A stretch of 64,000 nt of DNA from Erwinia rhapontici (GTDB lineage: Bacteria; Pseudomonadota; Gammaproteobacteria; Enterobacterales; Enterobacteriaceae). Under the pieces are notes generated by a model. The model ran no database searches. It was not told the DNA's origin and saw nothing but the letters and a program-made list of their open reading frames with translations. The number at the start of each line of letters is the position of its first letter. Position 1 is the stretch's first letter. Below, one piece after another: positions 16,641 through 27,123 of this stretch. Location: contig NZ_VRKO01000018.1 in the NCBI RefSeq assembly GCF_012271765.1, positions 245,604 through 309,603 on the forward strand, read 5' to 3'. The position numbers and the translations under genes are program-made.

Positions 16641-18323
16641 ATGATGGCCGCACTGGGTGAGCATTTTCAGCGACTCTATATGCTTTACGCCGCGCATGAT
16701 GTTGCGCATTTGCAGGTGGATGAAGTGGCACATGCCCTGAGCAGTACGCCGCGTAATGCGCGCATTCTGTTAAGCCGGATGCGGGAATCAGGGTGGATAG
16801 ACTGGCAGCCCCAGCGCGGTCGGGGAAAACGCTCTTCGTTACGCTTTTTGATCACCCCGCAGGCGCTGCAACAGCACAATCTCAGCGACTTACTGGAGCA
16901 CAGCCAGTTCGATAAAGCGCTGAAAATGGTCGGCGGCAGCAGTCCGAAGATCAAAGATCTGATCCGCGATAATTTCGGCACTTTTATCACCAACGATGAA
17001 GTGCAGCTTAAAATCCCGTATTACCGGGCGATTGACGGGCTGAATCCGCTGCTGCCGCAGCGTCGCACCGAGCGCCACCTGATCCGCCAGTGCTTTAGCG
17101 GCCTGACGCGTTACGATCCCTTTCAGCGTGCGGTGGTGCCGGACCTGGCGCACTACTGGTTGCACAACGACAGCTTTACTCAGTGGCAGTTTTTTCTGCG
17201 TAAAAACCTGCACTTTTCAGACGGCAGTAAAATCAATGCGGATGAGGTACGCCGCTGCCTTGAACATGCCCGCCATTCGGCGCAATTTCGCGCTCTGTTT
17301 AGCGATATCAGCGAGATTTCACTCGATGGTGAATTAAAACTAAGCTTTCTGCTACAGCGGCCACTGGAAAACTTCCCCGGTCTGCTTTCGGTACTGGCCG
17401 CGCGGCTATTCAAAACGCGTAATGGTCAGTGGTTGTGCAGCGGCCCGTTTTGCATCAGCGAGCATAGCGATACCGTTCTCTGTCTGCGGCGCAACAGTCA
17501 CTACCACCAGAGCAGGCCGATGATCGACGAGGTGAATGTCTATCGCTTCGATACGCAGGAGCTGAACATGAGCTTTATCACGCTGCTGCATACGCATCAG
17601 GCCGAGTCGATCAATAAGCCCACCGAACGCAAGCTGGAGCAGGGCGGCTGTTTCCTGCTGATTGACAGTGAAGGTCACTGCGCGGATATGCACTGGCGGC
17701 GTTTTCTCAATGAGGTGCTCCAACCGTTGGATATTCTGCGCCGCAGCCAGCTGACGCCAAACTACTCAACGGCGCTGGCTTATGCCACCGGGATGCTGCC
17801 GGACTGGAACCACCGTATTATCGATTACGGCCAGCCGAACCCCTCCTTTGGCAATAATCGCCCGCTGGTGCTGGCCACTTTTGAACAACCGGAGCTGAGT
17901 GAGCTGGCGCGTGGCATTGTCGCTATCCTTCAGCAGCATGGCATCAGCTGCCAGATCAAACAGGTCAGCTGGCTGGAGTTTATGAGCGGGAAAGTGGAAG
18001 GGGCCGATCTGTGGCTGAGCAACTTTATGATCGACTTCGACGATATTTATTCGGCCCTGAGCTGGATGATCCCGGACCCGGTGTTAAAACATCTGCCGCA
18101 GGAGATGACGCAGAGCCTGCATCTGCTGATCCAGCAATACAGCCAGCACGAGAACGAGCGCTTTATGCCCGCCATCGCCCGCTGGTTTATGCGCATCACC
18201 CAGCAGCGCTGGCTGTTGCCGCTGTTCCATCACTGGCTGGATTACGAATCGGACTCTGCCTTTACCTGGCGCGATCTCAGTACGTTAGGCTGGCCAGACT
18301 TCAGCCAGCTGTGGATTGAGTAA
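16641..18323 (+). CDS. SgrR/YbaE-type transcriptional regulator with solute-binding domain
   Basis: About 560 residues, with an N-terminal winged-helix SgrR_N-type domain (residues about 5-100, including TPRNARILLSRMRESGWIDWQPQRG) joined to a family-5 solute-binding-like domain (from about 135, IPYYRAIDGLNPLLPQRRTERHLI, to the end). In E. coli SgrR, this architecture senses sugar-phosphate stress. The start ATG at 16641 aligns with SgrR and has AGGTAAG close by; ATG 16644 or the upstream 16599 are possible. It is divergent from the epimerase-PTS operon and convergent with the hydrolase operon. The operator copies next to both operons make it the candidate local regulator. Confidence 0.85.
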   Translation: MMAALGEHFQRLYMLYAAHDVAHLQVDEVAHALSSTPRNARILLSRMRESGWIDWQPQRGRGKRSSLRFLITPQALQQHNLSDLLEHSQFDKALKMVGGSSPKIKDLIRDNFGTFITNDEVQLKIPYYRAIDGLNPLLPQRRTERHLIRQCFSGLTRYDPFQRAVVPDLAHYWLHNDSFTQWQFFLRKNLHFSDGSKINADEVRRCLEHARHSAQFRALFSDISEISLDGELKLSFLLQRPLENFPGLLSVLAARLFKTRNGQWLCSGPFCISEHSDTVLCLRRNSHYHQSRPMIDEVNVYRFDTQELNMSFITLLHTHQAESINKPTERKLEQGGCFLLIDSEGHCADMHWRRFLNEVLQPLDILRRSQLTPNYSTALAYATGMLPDWNHRIIDYGQPNPSFGNNRPLVLATFEQPELSELARGIVAILQQHGISCQIKQVSWLEFMSGKVEGADLWLSNFMIDFDDIYSALSWMIPDPVLKHLPQEMTQSLHLLIQQYSQHENERFMPAIARWFMRITQQRWLLPLFHHWLDYESDSAFTWRDLSTLGWPDFSQLWIE

Positions 18324-18331
18324 TCTGAGGG

Positions 18332-19117
18332 TTATGCGTGTATCTGCTGCTGAAGGATGGCGGTCAGTTCGGCGAAATAGGCTGCTTTATCGCGGGATTT
18401 GGCCGTGATTTCATCACATGGAACGCGCAGATCGGCAGCCACCGCCTGCGCCAGTGCCAGCGGGTGGATCTCATCCTCCGCGCAGCCTACCACTCGACGT
18501 GAAACCGGCAGGGCACGCAGTGCTTCGCTGTCGAAACCCGGATCGCACAACACCAGACGCCGCAGTAACTGCGGGTCCACTTCCTTGCTGAACAGCGCCT
18601 CCAGCGCGCTGGCATTATCAGGGGACAGGGCAGCCAGGGTGGTGAACAGGCCGCACTGACGGAAGGCCTCAAGGCCGGTGTGCACCGGGAAATAGTGCAA
18701 ATAATCGGCCGCGAGGGCAAACGGCACCATATTGGCGGGGCTGCGCCGCTGATGCCAGGCCGGGCGCACCAGCGTCAGGCTGCTCACGCGCTGCGGCTGC
18801 TGTGCGGCCAACCGGGCAACGATGGCCGCCCCCATTGAAATACCGGCAAAATGCGCCTGTTCAATCTCCAGGTGATCGAGCAACGCGCTCAGATCGCTGG
18901 CGAACGGGATAATGCCCAGTTGCGCTTCATCCCCCTGCGCAGAACCGCCATGACTGCGGCATTCGAGAGTGATCAGGCGGCAGTCTTCGGCTGTATAACT
19001 TTGACGTGTCTGCTGGTGGTCCCCGGTCAGACCGTGCTGGAACACCAGCACCGGGCCCGCCGCACGATTATCGCTGTAAGTTAGCGCCAGCCCCTGATGC
19101 GTAAAGGTACTAAGCAT
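18332..19117 (-). CDS. Alpha/beta hydrolase
   Basis: A 261-residue alpha/beta-fold hydrolase with an oxyanion HG in VFQHGLTGDH (about residue 28) and the nucleophile elbow GISMGAA (Ser about residue 94). An acidic CAEDEIHP stands at the usual Asp place. The canonical C-terminal GH motif for the catalytic His is not visible; that region reads ITAKSRDKAAYFAEL. It therefore either uses the His in DEIHP or is catalytically altered. It is the last gene of the Gfo/Idh-isomerase-hydrolase operon, with an 8-base overlap with the isomerase gene. It might open a lactone or ester of the sugar handled here, which is inference only. Confidence 0.82.
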   Translation of the reverse strand: MLSTFTHQGLALTYSDNRAAGPVLVFQHGLTGDHQQTRQSYTAEDCRLITLECRSHGGSAQGDEAQLGIIPFASDLSALLDHLEIEQAHFAGISMGAAIVARLAAQQPQRVSSLTLVRPAWHQRRSPANMVPFALAADYLHYFPVHTGLEAFRQCGLFTTLAALSPDNASALEALFSKEVDPQLLRRLVLCDPGFDSEALRALPVSRRVVGCAEDEIHPLALAQAVAADLRVPCDEITAKSRDKAAYFAELTAILQQQIHA

Positions 19118-19952
19118 GAACCCCTCCCGTCTGCGGTATCAGGCGCGCCAGCAGAGCACTGACGCCAGCGGCATCGTCCGCTGGCAGGCCGTGCGTGACC
19201 ACACAGCCGTCAAACCCGGCGGTATGCAGCGCGTTGATATACCACGGATAATCGAGTACCCCGTGCCCGGCGGTAACAAACTCACCGCGGGCATCACGGT
19301 CTTTAGCATGGGCAATGGCAATGGCCGGGGCGAGCAGATCCAGGGCCTCACCCATCACGCGCTGCTGCTGGGCCGCATCTGCCTGTTCAAACAGGTTTGC
19401 CGGGTCAAAAATAATTTTCAGGCGCGGGTGCTGAAGTTCATCGATCAGCTGACGCGCCCGGGCAGCGGAATTCACAATATTGGCCAGCTCCGGCTCAATA
19501 CCGAGGTTGACCTGGTACTGGTCGGCTATCGCCAGCGCCTGTTCCATCGAGCGTAACAGTGTGCGCCAGGCGGCGGGGCTGTTGTTCTCCGGGTGCGCGC
19601 GCCACTGGTCATCGGCATCCAGCGTGCCGCTGCACAGTGTTAACAGCGGGCAGTGCAGACGGGCGGCCGATGCCGCAATGGTCTCCAGTGATGCCATCCC
19701 CCGTGCAATCACCGCCGCGTCGGGATGCGTCAGATTAAAGGTCGCTGAGATGGCTTCCATTTTTATCTGATGTTTAACGCGTGCGGCGTTGATCTCGTCG
19801 AGGATGTTTTCCGGGACGGCCGTGGGCAGGGAGGGCAGCCCGGCGCTGGCGTAGTTAAACTGGGTGGCCTGAAAGCCACACTGTTTTATCAGGGCGAAGT
19901 TTTCATCCACGCTGGCGGTGGCGAACGTTTTCGAGAATATGCCGCTATACAT
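19110..19952 (-). CDS. Sugar phosphate isomerase/epimerase, TIM-barrel (AP endonuclease 2 fold)
   Basis: A 280-residue xylose-isomerase-like TIM-barrel protein. Metal-site segments are visible: the Glu in LGIEPELANIV, the Asp in IIFDPANLF, the His and Asp in AIAHAKDRD, and GHGVLDYPWY. The last strand reads VVTHGLP, as in the subfamily where HGL replaces the terminal Glu. Relatives isomerise or epimerise sugars, inosoles or keto-sugars. The ATG overlaps the stop of the Gfo/Idh gene (ATGA), and its own stop overlaps the hydrolase start, so the three genes are translationally coupled. Confidence 0.87.
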   Translation of the reverse strand: MYSGIFSKTFATASVDENFALIKQCGFQATQFNYASAGLPSLPTAVPENILDEINAARVKHQIKMEAISATFNLTHPDAAVIARGMASLETIAASAARLHCPLLTLCSGTLDADDQWRAHPENNSPAAWRTLLRSMEQALAIADQYQVNLGIEPELANIVNSAARARQLIDELQHPRLKIIFDPANLFEQADAAQQQRVMGEALDLLAPAIAIAHAKDRDARGEFVTAGHGVLDYPWYINALHTAGFDGCVVTHGLPADDAAGVSALLARLIPQTGGVHA

Positions 19953-21022
19953 CAGACAGACCCCCGCGCGCTGGTGACCGATACACTGCGACCTTCCCGT
20001 ACCGACTGCTGGATAGCGGCCAGCACCTGAACCACATGCAGACCTTCCTCCACGCTGGTACCGGTCACCGGTTGTTCAGTGAGGATAGCGTGGGCAAAGG
20101 CCTCCAGCTGGCGGCGATAAAAATGACCATCGGCGGCTAACGGGCGCTGCCAGCATGCCGTTTTTTCATGGAAAATATCGACATCGCTGGATTTGAACAG
20201 CCACGGGTTATAGGTTTTTGCCAGCACGCTGCCGTTTTCGCCATAAAGCTGGAAACCTTCATGCCAGTCCATGCGTACACCAACGCTCAGATCAAGCTGG
20301 CCAAGCGCGCCGTTGGCAAAACCGATATCAATAAACCAGCAGTGGACCCCGCCGCGATGCAGGAAACGCGCTTCCACATCGGTGATGGTGCCATTAATGT
20401 AAAAGGCGGTATCCACCAGATGGCTGCCGTGTGCCAGCAGATAGTATTGCTGCAGGTCCGCTTTCGGATCGACGCTGGGTTTGCGTTTTGCCGCGCTGGT
20501 AATCATTTTTGGCTGCACTGCATCGGTGACAGTGTAACGGTGGCTGTTATCGCCATACCAGCCTTTATACGCCACCGCCTGGCCCATCTCCTGCTGAACG
20601 AAATCACGCGCCGCCTGAATGCCGCCATCGAAGCGTTTCATATGGCCGACCTGCAATAATTTGCCGCTGGTCTGCGCAATGTGTACCAGCTCTTCGCTCT
20701 CTTCTACCGTGATCCCGAGGGGTTTTTCACACAGCACGTGTTTGCCTGCTTTTAACGCTTTAATCGCCAGGGGCACGTGGAACGCATCGGCGGTGGCGAT
20801 AATAATCGCATCGACCTTTTCATCATCCAGCATCTGCTGATAATCGGCATACGCCACTTCCGGCGCCCACATCGCGGCCATGCGCTGGCGCAGGTCATCG
20901 GCGCTGTCGCAAATGGCATACAACCGGGCGTTACTGGCTTTGATACAGGATTCAAAATGACCCGCCTGCGAGATCGGCCCGCAGCCCAGTACACCGACGT
21001 TAATTTTACCCGAAGTTTCCAT
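19952..21022 (-). CDS. Gfo/Idh/MocA-family NAD(P)-dependent oxidoreductase
   Basis: A 356-residue cytoplasmic dehydrogenase. The N-terminal Rossmann fold carries GVLGCGPISQAGH; the EKP motif is seen in LCEKPLGI (about residue 96); and the C-terminal domain has AHGSHLVDTAFY with the conserved His. Members oxidise sugars, inositols or sugar acids at a ring carbon. The ATG at 21022 has AAGGAG at good spacing; the longer in-frame extension upstream runs through the operator region and is rejected. First gene of the operon, behind the CCGGTTTT-N4-AAAACCGG operator. Confidence 0.9.
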   Translation of the reverse strand: METSGKINVGVLGCGPISQAGHFESCIKASNARLYAICDSADDLRQRMAAMWAPEVAYADYQQMLDDEKVDAIIIATADAFHVPLAIKALKAGKHVLCEKPLGITVEESEELVHIAQTSGKLLQVGHMKRFDGGIQAARDFVQQEMGQAVAYKGWYGDNSHRYTVTDAVQPKMITSAAKRKPSVDPKADLQQYYLLAHGSHLVDTAFYINGTITDVEARFLHRGGVHCWFIDIGFANGALGQLDLSVGVRMDWHEGFQLYGENGSVLAKTYNPWLFKSSDVDIFHEKTACWQRPLAADGHFYRRQLEAFAHAILTEQPVTGTSVEEGLHVVQVLAAIQQSVREGRSVSVTSARGSV

Positions 21023-21103
21023 CACGCTCTCCTTTACCCCTACAGGGATAGTTGAGCTACGGCGGCAGCCGCAGCCTGATGGAGTGATTATCGTCAGGGA
21101 AAG

Positions 21104-21160
21104 AAAACCGGAAAACTGAACATCAACGCGGGGATTTTTTCCGGTTTTAGCCAAAACCGG
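21104..21160. promoter_or_regulatory. Operator palindrome upstream of the Gfo/Idh operon
   Basis: CCGGTTTT-AGCC-AAAACCGG (21141-21160) is the same core as the operator at 16539-16572. An extra half-site AAAACCGGAAAA lies at 21104-21115 and is inverted relative to TTTTTTCCGG just before 21146. The cluster lies 80-140 bases upstream of the Gfo/Idh start, which suggests cooperative or looped binding by one regulator. Confidence 0.78.
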
Positions 21161-21225
21161 TCATTTATCGCGGGGGAGGTCACAGTTTACTGCTGTAAGA
21201 GGCAGTAAAAGCGGAAACTGCGTGT

Positions 21226-22173
<948 letters not shown>

Positions 22174-22280
22174 TCAGGGGGAAGGCAGGCAGTGTAGCGC
22201 CTGACGGCATTCACGGGTAGGGGGCTTGTGTTCAGGTCGGGCGGGGCTGACCGGAGAAGGTCAGCCATCAAAGTCAGCCA

Positions 22281-22679
22281 TTAGCGCTGATACTGCGCCT
22301 CACTCACATGCTCCAGCCAGTCGACCGCTTTACCGTCCTGCGCCTCAGCAATCGCAATATGCGTCATGGTGGTATCCGCTCCTGCACCGTGCCAGTGCTT
22401 CACACCCGGGTGGATCCAGACGATATCCCCGGTGGTAATCGCCTGTGCTTCCTTATCCCACTCCTGCACCCAGCCCTGGCCTGCAGTGACAATCAGCGTT
22501 TGCCCCAGCGGGTGAGTGTGCCACGCCGTGCGCGCCCCGGCGGAAAACGTCACGGTCGCACCGCCCACGCGGGCCGGTTCAGTAGCGCTGAACGGTGCGT
22601 TGATTTCCACCTTACCGGTGAAATAGTCTGCCGGGCCAGCTGCCGCAGGTTTACTGCCGTGTTTAATAATCTCGATCAT
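22281..22679 (-). CDS. Small cupin-domain protein
   Basis: A 132-residue single-domain cupin. Metal-binding residues are visible in AWHTHPLGQTLIVTAG (motif 1, two His) and IHPGVKHWHGAG (motif 2). The family (COG1917-like) includes quercetin-dioxygenase-like proteins and many carboxymuconolactone-pathway partners of unknown activity. It lies 110 bases upstream of the LysR gene on the same strand, which suggests a link, though direct co-transcription is uncertain. The upstream gap to the iron locus holds the Fur box at 23034. Confidence 0.85.
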   Translation of the reverse strand: MIEIIKHGSKPAAAGPADYFTGKVEINAPFSATEPARVGGATVTFSAGARTAWHTHPLGQTLIVTAGQGWVQEWDKEAQAITTGDIVWIHPGVKHWHGAGADTTMTHIAIAEAQDGKAVDWLEHVSEAQYQR

Positions 22680-23033
22680 CTTATTTTCCTCTACATTGAT
22701 ATCTGTCCATCATAGGGGATTAGCGCCATACGATTGAGAACGTCTGGTGTATAGAAGTGATGAAAAAAATTCATAAATCGTCTTTTAAGACGGTAATACG
22801 GGCATTTTTTGGTCCTGTTTACGCGCCAGTTCTGTTTTTTTGAGACGGGTGAAGGTGATCTGCGTCACATTTATCGGCAAAAAACAGCGTTCGTTCAGAG
22901 ACGCATCAGCAGAGGCGAAAACCGATATTTTCTGTTTTTCATCAGTCTGTTAAGTCAAATTAAAGCAGCTTTTCACTTTTGGTGTAAGGAATATGTAAGG
23001 AAGAATGTCTAATTATTCCTATTGTTACCGTAA

Positions 23034-23055
23034 ATGATAATGATAATAATCGCAT
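23034..23055 (+). promoter_or_regulatory. Fur box upstream of the siderophore uptake operon
   Basis: Three adjacent hexamers, GATAAT-GATAAT-AATCGC, followed by ATTC match the hexamer-repeat form of Fur sites. The site lies 80-100 bases upstream of the TonB receptor start at 23134. The rest of the 454-base gap between the cupin gene (22679) and 23134 shows nothing else I can name. Confidence 0.82.
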
Positions 23056-23133
23056 TCGCATTCCTACTGGTGCCCTTTGGCACATTTAACCTGCACCAAA
23101 GCGGGTTTTCCTCCAGGTAAAAAGGATCGTGAG

Positions 23134-25230
23134 ATGAAAGTCAGGGCGCTATGTTCGCTGATGCCGTTATTAATGGCAGGGCCACTTTATGCTGAAGAAA
23201 CAGCCGATAGCGGGGGAGATATGGTGGTCAGCGCCAGCCGTACCGCCAGTGAGAAGAAAGATTCCCCGCAGGTCATCACCATCATTACCCAACAGCAGAT
23301 TGAACAGCAGCGGCAGATCACCTCTGATACCTCACAGATTTTAAGCAACCTGTTACCGTCGTTTTCCCCCAGCCGTCAGAAAATGAGCGGCAGCGGCGAA
23401 ACCCTGCGCGGCCGCATCCCGCTGGTGATGATTGATGGTATTCCCCAGTCGAACCCGCTGCGTCCTACCGGGCGCGAAATGCACACCATTGATGCCTCAA
23501 TGATCGAACGTATTGAGGTGATCCACGGTGCCAACGCCAGCAACGGCATTGGTGCCGCGGGCGGGGTGATTAACCTGATCACCAAACGGCCGGAACCGGG
23601 TGCCTTTAATCAGCATTTTGGCGTGGAAGCCTCATCTCCGACCTCGCAGCTCAAAGGCGACACCATGGGGTACAAAACCACCTATGGCGTTGACGGGCGC
23701 GAAGAGTATCTCGATTACCTGTTCTCGGTAAGCTATGAAGATCAGGGGCTGTATCTGGATGGCAATAACCGCCCGGTGGGAGTGGATAACACCCAGGGCG
23801 ATCTGATGAACTCCCGCGCTTATGATCTGTTAGGCAAAGTCGGTTACTGGCTGGATGACGATCAGCGCATTCAGCTCAGCGCCAGCTACTACCAGCTCAA
23901 AGGCAAAAATGATTATCTCAGCGTCACCGGCGACCGCGAACGCGGCATCCCGACCACCTCGATCAAGGGCACGCCGGAAGGCGAAGCGCCACATAATGAG
24001 GTCTGGAGCACGGCGATAACCTACGACAACTACAATCTGGCCGGCATGAAACTGTCGGCGCTGGCGTATTACCAGCAGTATGAAGCCCTGTTCGGATCAA
24101 CGCTGTCCGGCTCCTTCCAGGATGCCAACATTGCCCCGGTGGGGACGCTGTACGATCAGTCGCGCGCGGTCACCACCAAGTACGGCACCAAAATGGCGCT
24201 GACCAAAGACGATATCTGGGACGACTACCTGAAAGTCACCCTGGGCTTCGATACGCTGTTCGACCAGTCTAAGCAGGATCTGTGGGGCACACATCGCACC
24301 TATGTACCGGAAATTAAATACACCGATCTGTCGCCGTTTGTGCAGCTTGAAGTCGCCCCCGTGGACTCACTCAAACTGTCCGGTGGCGTGCGCTATGAAT
24401 ATGCACGCCTGGATATCGACAGCTACCAGACCATCGCCAGCGCCAACAGTGTGACGGTCGGCGGCGGGAAACCGAGTTTCGATAAAACGCTGTATAACGT
24501 TGGCGCGGTATGGACGCCCGTTGAGCCACTCAGCCTGTTTGCCAACTACTCTCAGGGCTTTGCCATGCCGGATGTCGGCCGTGTGCTGCGCGGCATTAAC
24601 CAGCCGGGGATGAGTGCAGGGACCTTCCTGAACCTGCAACCGATTGTGACCGAGAATACCGAATACGGTTTCCGTATCGATCAGCAGCCGTTTGATTTTG
24701 AACTGAGCTACTACCAGTCCCGCTCAAAGCTGGGTAGCCGTGTTGACCGCGTGGGGGATGTCTACGTAACGCGCCGTGAGAAAACCGAAATCGACGGCTT
24801 CGAAGGCACCCTGGGTTATGCGGTCAATGATGATCACCGCCTGAAACTTAGCTATTCGCATATGCGCGGCCGCTATGACAGTGATGAAAACGGTAGCCTG
24901 GATGCCAAACTCGATGGTCTGAATGTTTCGCCGGACCGCATTATTGCCAGCTGGTCGGCGAACTGGACGCCGCAGTGGAGCTCCTTTATTCAGGCCAACT
25001 GGGCGTTAAGCCGCGAGTTTGATGAAGAGGATAAAGACTTCAGCGGTTACGCGCTGGTGGATGCCGCCGTAGGCTATAAACTGCCGCGTGGACGGGTCAA
25101 CCTGGCAATCTCTAACCTGTTTGATAAGCAGTACATCACCTATTATTCGCAGAGTGCCCTGGTGGAGCCGGACCGCTACTTCTCCGGCCGTGGCCGTACG
25201 GTGACGCTGGGTTACAACGTTGATTTCTGA
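23134..25230 (+). CDS. TonB-dependent siderophore receptor
   Basis: A 698-residue outer-membrane receptor with signal peptide MKVRALCSLMPLLMAGPLYA, a TonB-box-like DMVVSAS just after cleavage, a plug domain with IPLVMIDGIPQSNP and IERIEVIHGANASNGIGAAGG, and a barrel ending [14 protein letters not shown]. The plug and terminal motifs resemble IutA/FecA-type siderophore receptors; with an FhuD-like partner downstream, a hydroxamate or carboxylate siderophore is likely. The ATG at 23134 follows AAAGGA; an upstream in-frame ATG would precede the signal peptide. Fur-regulated first gene of a five-gene uptake operon. No siderophore biosynthesis genes are present, so it may import xenosiderophores. 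Confidence 0.9.
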   Translation: MKVRALCSLMPLLMAGPLYAEETADSGGDMVVSASRTASEKKDSPQVITIITQQQIEQQRQITSDTSQILSNLLPSFSPSRQKMSGSGETLRGRIPLVMIDGIPQSNPLRPTGREMHTIDASMIERIEVIHGANASNGIGAAGGVINLITKRPEPGAFNQHFGVEASSPTSQLKGDTMGYKTTYGVDGREEYLDYLFSVSYEDQGLYLDGNNRPVGVDNTQGDLMNSRAYDLLGKVGYWLDDDQRIQLSASYYQLKGKNDYLSVTGDRERGIPTTSIKGTPEGEAPHNEVWSTAITYDNYNLAGMKLSALAYYQQYEALFGSTLSGSFQDANIAPVGTLYDQSRAVTTKYGTKMALTKDDIWDDYLKVTLGFDTLFDQSKQDLWGTHRTYVPEIKYTDLSPFVQLEVAPVDSLKLSGGVRYEYARLDIDSYQTIASANSVTVGGGKPSFDKTLYNVGAVWTPVEPLSLFANYSQGFAMPDVGRVLRGINQPGMSAGTFLNLQPIVTENTEYGFRIDQQPFDFELSYYQSRSKLGSRVDRVGDVYVTRREKTEIDGFEGTLGYAVNDDHRLKLSYSHMRGRYDSDENGSLDAKLDGLNVSPDRIIASWSANWTPQWSSFIQANWALSREFDEEDKDFSGYALVDAAVGYKLPRGRVNLAISNLFDKQYITYYSQSALVEPDRYFSGRGRTVTLGYNVDF

Positions 25231-26137
25231 TGTCACCCATAATGACCGCCGCAGGGTGCTGCGACTAGGCCTTGGCATATTGGCCGCCGGTGCGCTGTTG
25301 CCGCTCAGGGCGCAGGGCACCGCATCCTTGCGCGTGATCACCCTGTTTCAGGGGGCGACCGATGCCATCGTGGCGCTGGGGATCACCCCCTGCGCCGTGG
25401 TGGATTCCTGGAGTGAAAAGCCCACCTACCGCTATCTGCGCACGGCATTAAACGGTGTGCCGCACGTCGGGCTGGAAACCCAGCCCAGCCTTGAAGATAT
25501 CGTGCTGCTGCGGCCAGATGTGATTATTGCCTCGCGCTTTCGCCACCAGGCGATCGCGCCGCTGCTGAAGCAGATCGCGCCGCTGGTGATGCTCGATAAC
25601 GTCTACGAATTTAAGCAGACCGTTGAGGCGGTGGGCCGGGCGGTCAATCGTCAGCAGATAGCTGCCGCGTTGCTACTCCGCTGGCAACAGCGCGTTAATC
25701 GCCTGCGTCAGTTACTGGAACAGCACTATGCAGCACGCTGGCCGCTGACGGTCTCCGTGCTGGATATCCGTGCGGACCATCTGCGTAGCTATCTGCCGCA
25801 GAGTTTTCCCGGCATGATCCTCAGCGAACTCGGCTTTCACTGGAATGAGGCCGCACGCCAGGCAACAGGTGTGTCGATCAAACTCAGCGGCCGCGAAAGT
25901 CTGCCGGTGGTCAATGCCGATCTGTTTTTTGTCATGCTGCACGCGGAAAAATCGGTGGTGCGGGATAATTACCGCACGCTGGTCAGTCATCCACTCTGGA
26001 AACAGATGCAGGCGCCGCAACACCACCAGGTGTGGCAGGTGGACAGCGTGACCTGGGTACTCTCCGGCGGGATTATCGCCGCGAATGCGGTGCTGGAAGA
26101 TATCGAACGCCTGCTGATTACGGGGCAGCCAGCATGA
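25220..26137 (+). CDS. Siderophore ABC transporter periplasmic binding protein, Tat-type
   Basis: A 305-residue class-III binding protein (FhuD/FecB type): [30 protein letters not shown] and [17 protein letters not shown]. The N-terminus contains DRRRVLRLG followed by a hydrophobic stretch and ends around LRAQG, a twin-arginine-like signal, as in E. coli FhuD. The only in-frame start before the Arg pair is TTG at 25220, which overlaps the receptor gene by 11 bases; a GTG after the arginines would leave a poor signal peptide. Its own stop overlaps the first permease (ATGA). Confidence 0.85.
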   Translation: MISDVTHNDRRRVLRLGLGILAAGALLPLRAQGTASLRVITLFQGATDAIVALGITPCAVVDSWSEKPTYRYLRTALNGVPHVGLETQPSLEDIVLLRPDVIIASRFRHQAIAPLLKQIAPLVMLDNVYEFKQTVEAVGRAVNRQQIAAALLLRWQQRVNRLRQLLEQHYAARWPLTVSVLDIRADHLRSYLPQSFPGMILSELGFHWNEAARQATGVSIKLSGRESLPVVNADLFFVMLHAEKSVVRDNYRTLVSHPLWKQMQAPQHHQVWQVDSVTWVLSGGIIAANAVLEDIERLLITGQPA

Positions 26138-27123
26138 CGCCAGCGATGAAACTGTGCATCCTGGCGCTGCTGCTCCTGATGGCCGTGTTGCTCAGCCTGA
26201 TGGCCGGGGCCAACTGGATATCACTGCCGCAGGTGCTGGCGGCGCTGACCCGGCACGATAGTATGAACCTCCAGCATATTCTGGTGACCACCTCCCGATT
26301 GCCGCGTACGCTGATGGCGCTGGCCGTGGGGGCCAGTCTGGCCGTTGCGGGCGCGCTGATGCAGGCGCTGACGCGCAACCCGCTGGCGTCACCTGGCCTG
26401 TTCGGCATCAATGCCGGAGCCACCTTCTGTATTATCCTGTGCAGCGCCGTATTCTCACTGGCTTCCCTCAACGCGTTGGTCTGGTGCGCCTTTGCCGGCG
26501 CCGCCGTGGCGGGAACGCTGGTGTGGCTGATCGGTACGGCCGGGCGTGGACGTCTTAATCCGCTGCGCATTGTGCTGGCCGGGGCATCGATCACCGCGTT
26601 GTTTACCGCCTTTAGCCAGGCGATGCTGGTGATCGACCAGCAGGGGCTGGATACGCTGCTGTTCTGGCTGGCCGGATCGCTCAGTGAGCGTGAACTGGCT
26701 GCTGCATGGCCGATCCTGACGCTCAGCGCTGTTGGGCTGGCGGTGACGCTCCTGTTTGCCGGGCAGGTGAACGTGCTGAATGCCGGGGACGATATAGCCA
26801 CCGCGCTGGGCCAGCGTGCCGGGCCTGTTCGCCTGCTGCTGGCGGGGCTGATTGTGCTGCTGGCAGGGAGCGCCGTGGCGCTGGCCGGCAGCATTGGTTT
26901 TATCGGCCTGGTGGTGCCGCATATGGTACGCAAAGGCCTCTCCATCGATCATCGCTGGCTGTTGCCAGGCTGCGCGCTGGGAGGCGGATTACTGTTGCTG
27001 TTGGCCGATATCCTGGCCCGCGTGGTGATCCTGCCCCAGGAGGTGCCGGTGGGGGTGATGACCGCGCTGTTTGGTGCGCCTTTCTTTATCTGGCTGGCGA
27101 GGCGTGGAGGGCGCTATGGATAA
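26134..27123 (+). CDS. Iron-siderophore ABC transporter permease (FecCD family), first subunit
   Basis: A 329-residue inner-membrane permease with about nine to ten hydrophobic segments and the FecCD hallmarks: [19 protein letters not shown] near residue 52, [15 protein letters not shown] near 84, and the coupling region [12 protein letters not shown] near 270. The ATG at 26134 overlaps the preceding stop. It pairs with the next permease to form the heterodimeric channel, equivalent to the two halves of FhuB. Confidence 0.92.
   Translation: MTPAMKLCILALLLLMAVLLSLMAGANWISLPQVLAALTRHDSMNLQHILVTTSRLPRTLMALAVGASLAVAGALMQALTRNPLASPGLFGINAGATFCIILCSAVFSLASLNALVWCAFAGAAVAGTLVWLIGTAGRGRLNPLRIVLAGASITALFTAFSQAMLVIDQQGLDTLLFWLAGSLSERELAAAWPILTLSAVGLAVTLLFAGQVNVLNAGDDIATALGQRAGPVRLLLAGLIVLLAGSAVALAGSIGFIGLVVPHMVRKGLSIDHRWLLPGCALGGGLLLLLADILARVVILPQEVPVGVMTALFGAPFFIWLARRGGRYG

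Noticed and set aside
22809..23012. Open frame in the gap before the siderophore operon
   Set aside because: No ribosome-binding site, no recognisable domain; it covers the promoter side of the Fur-regulated operon.
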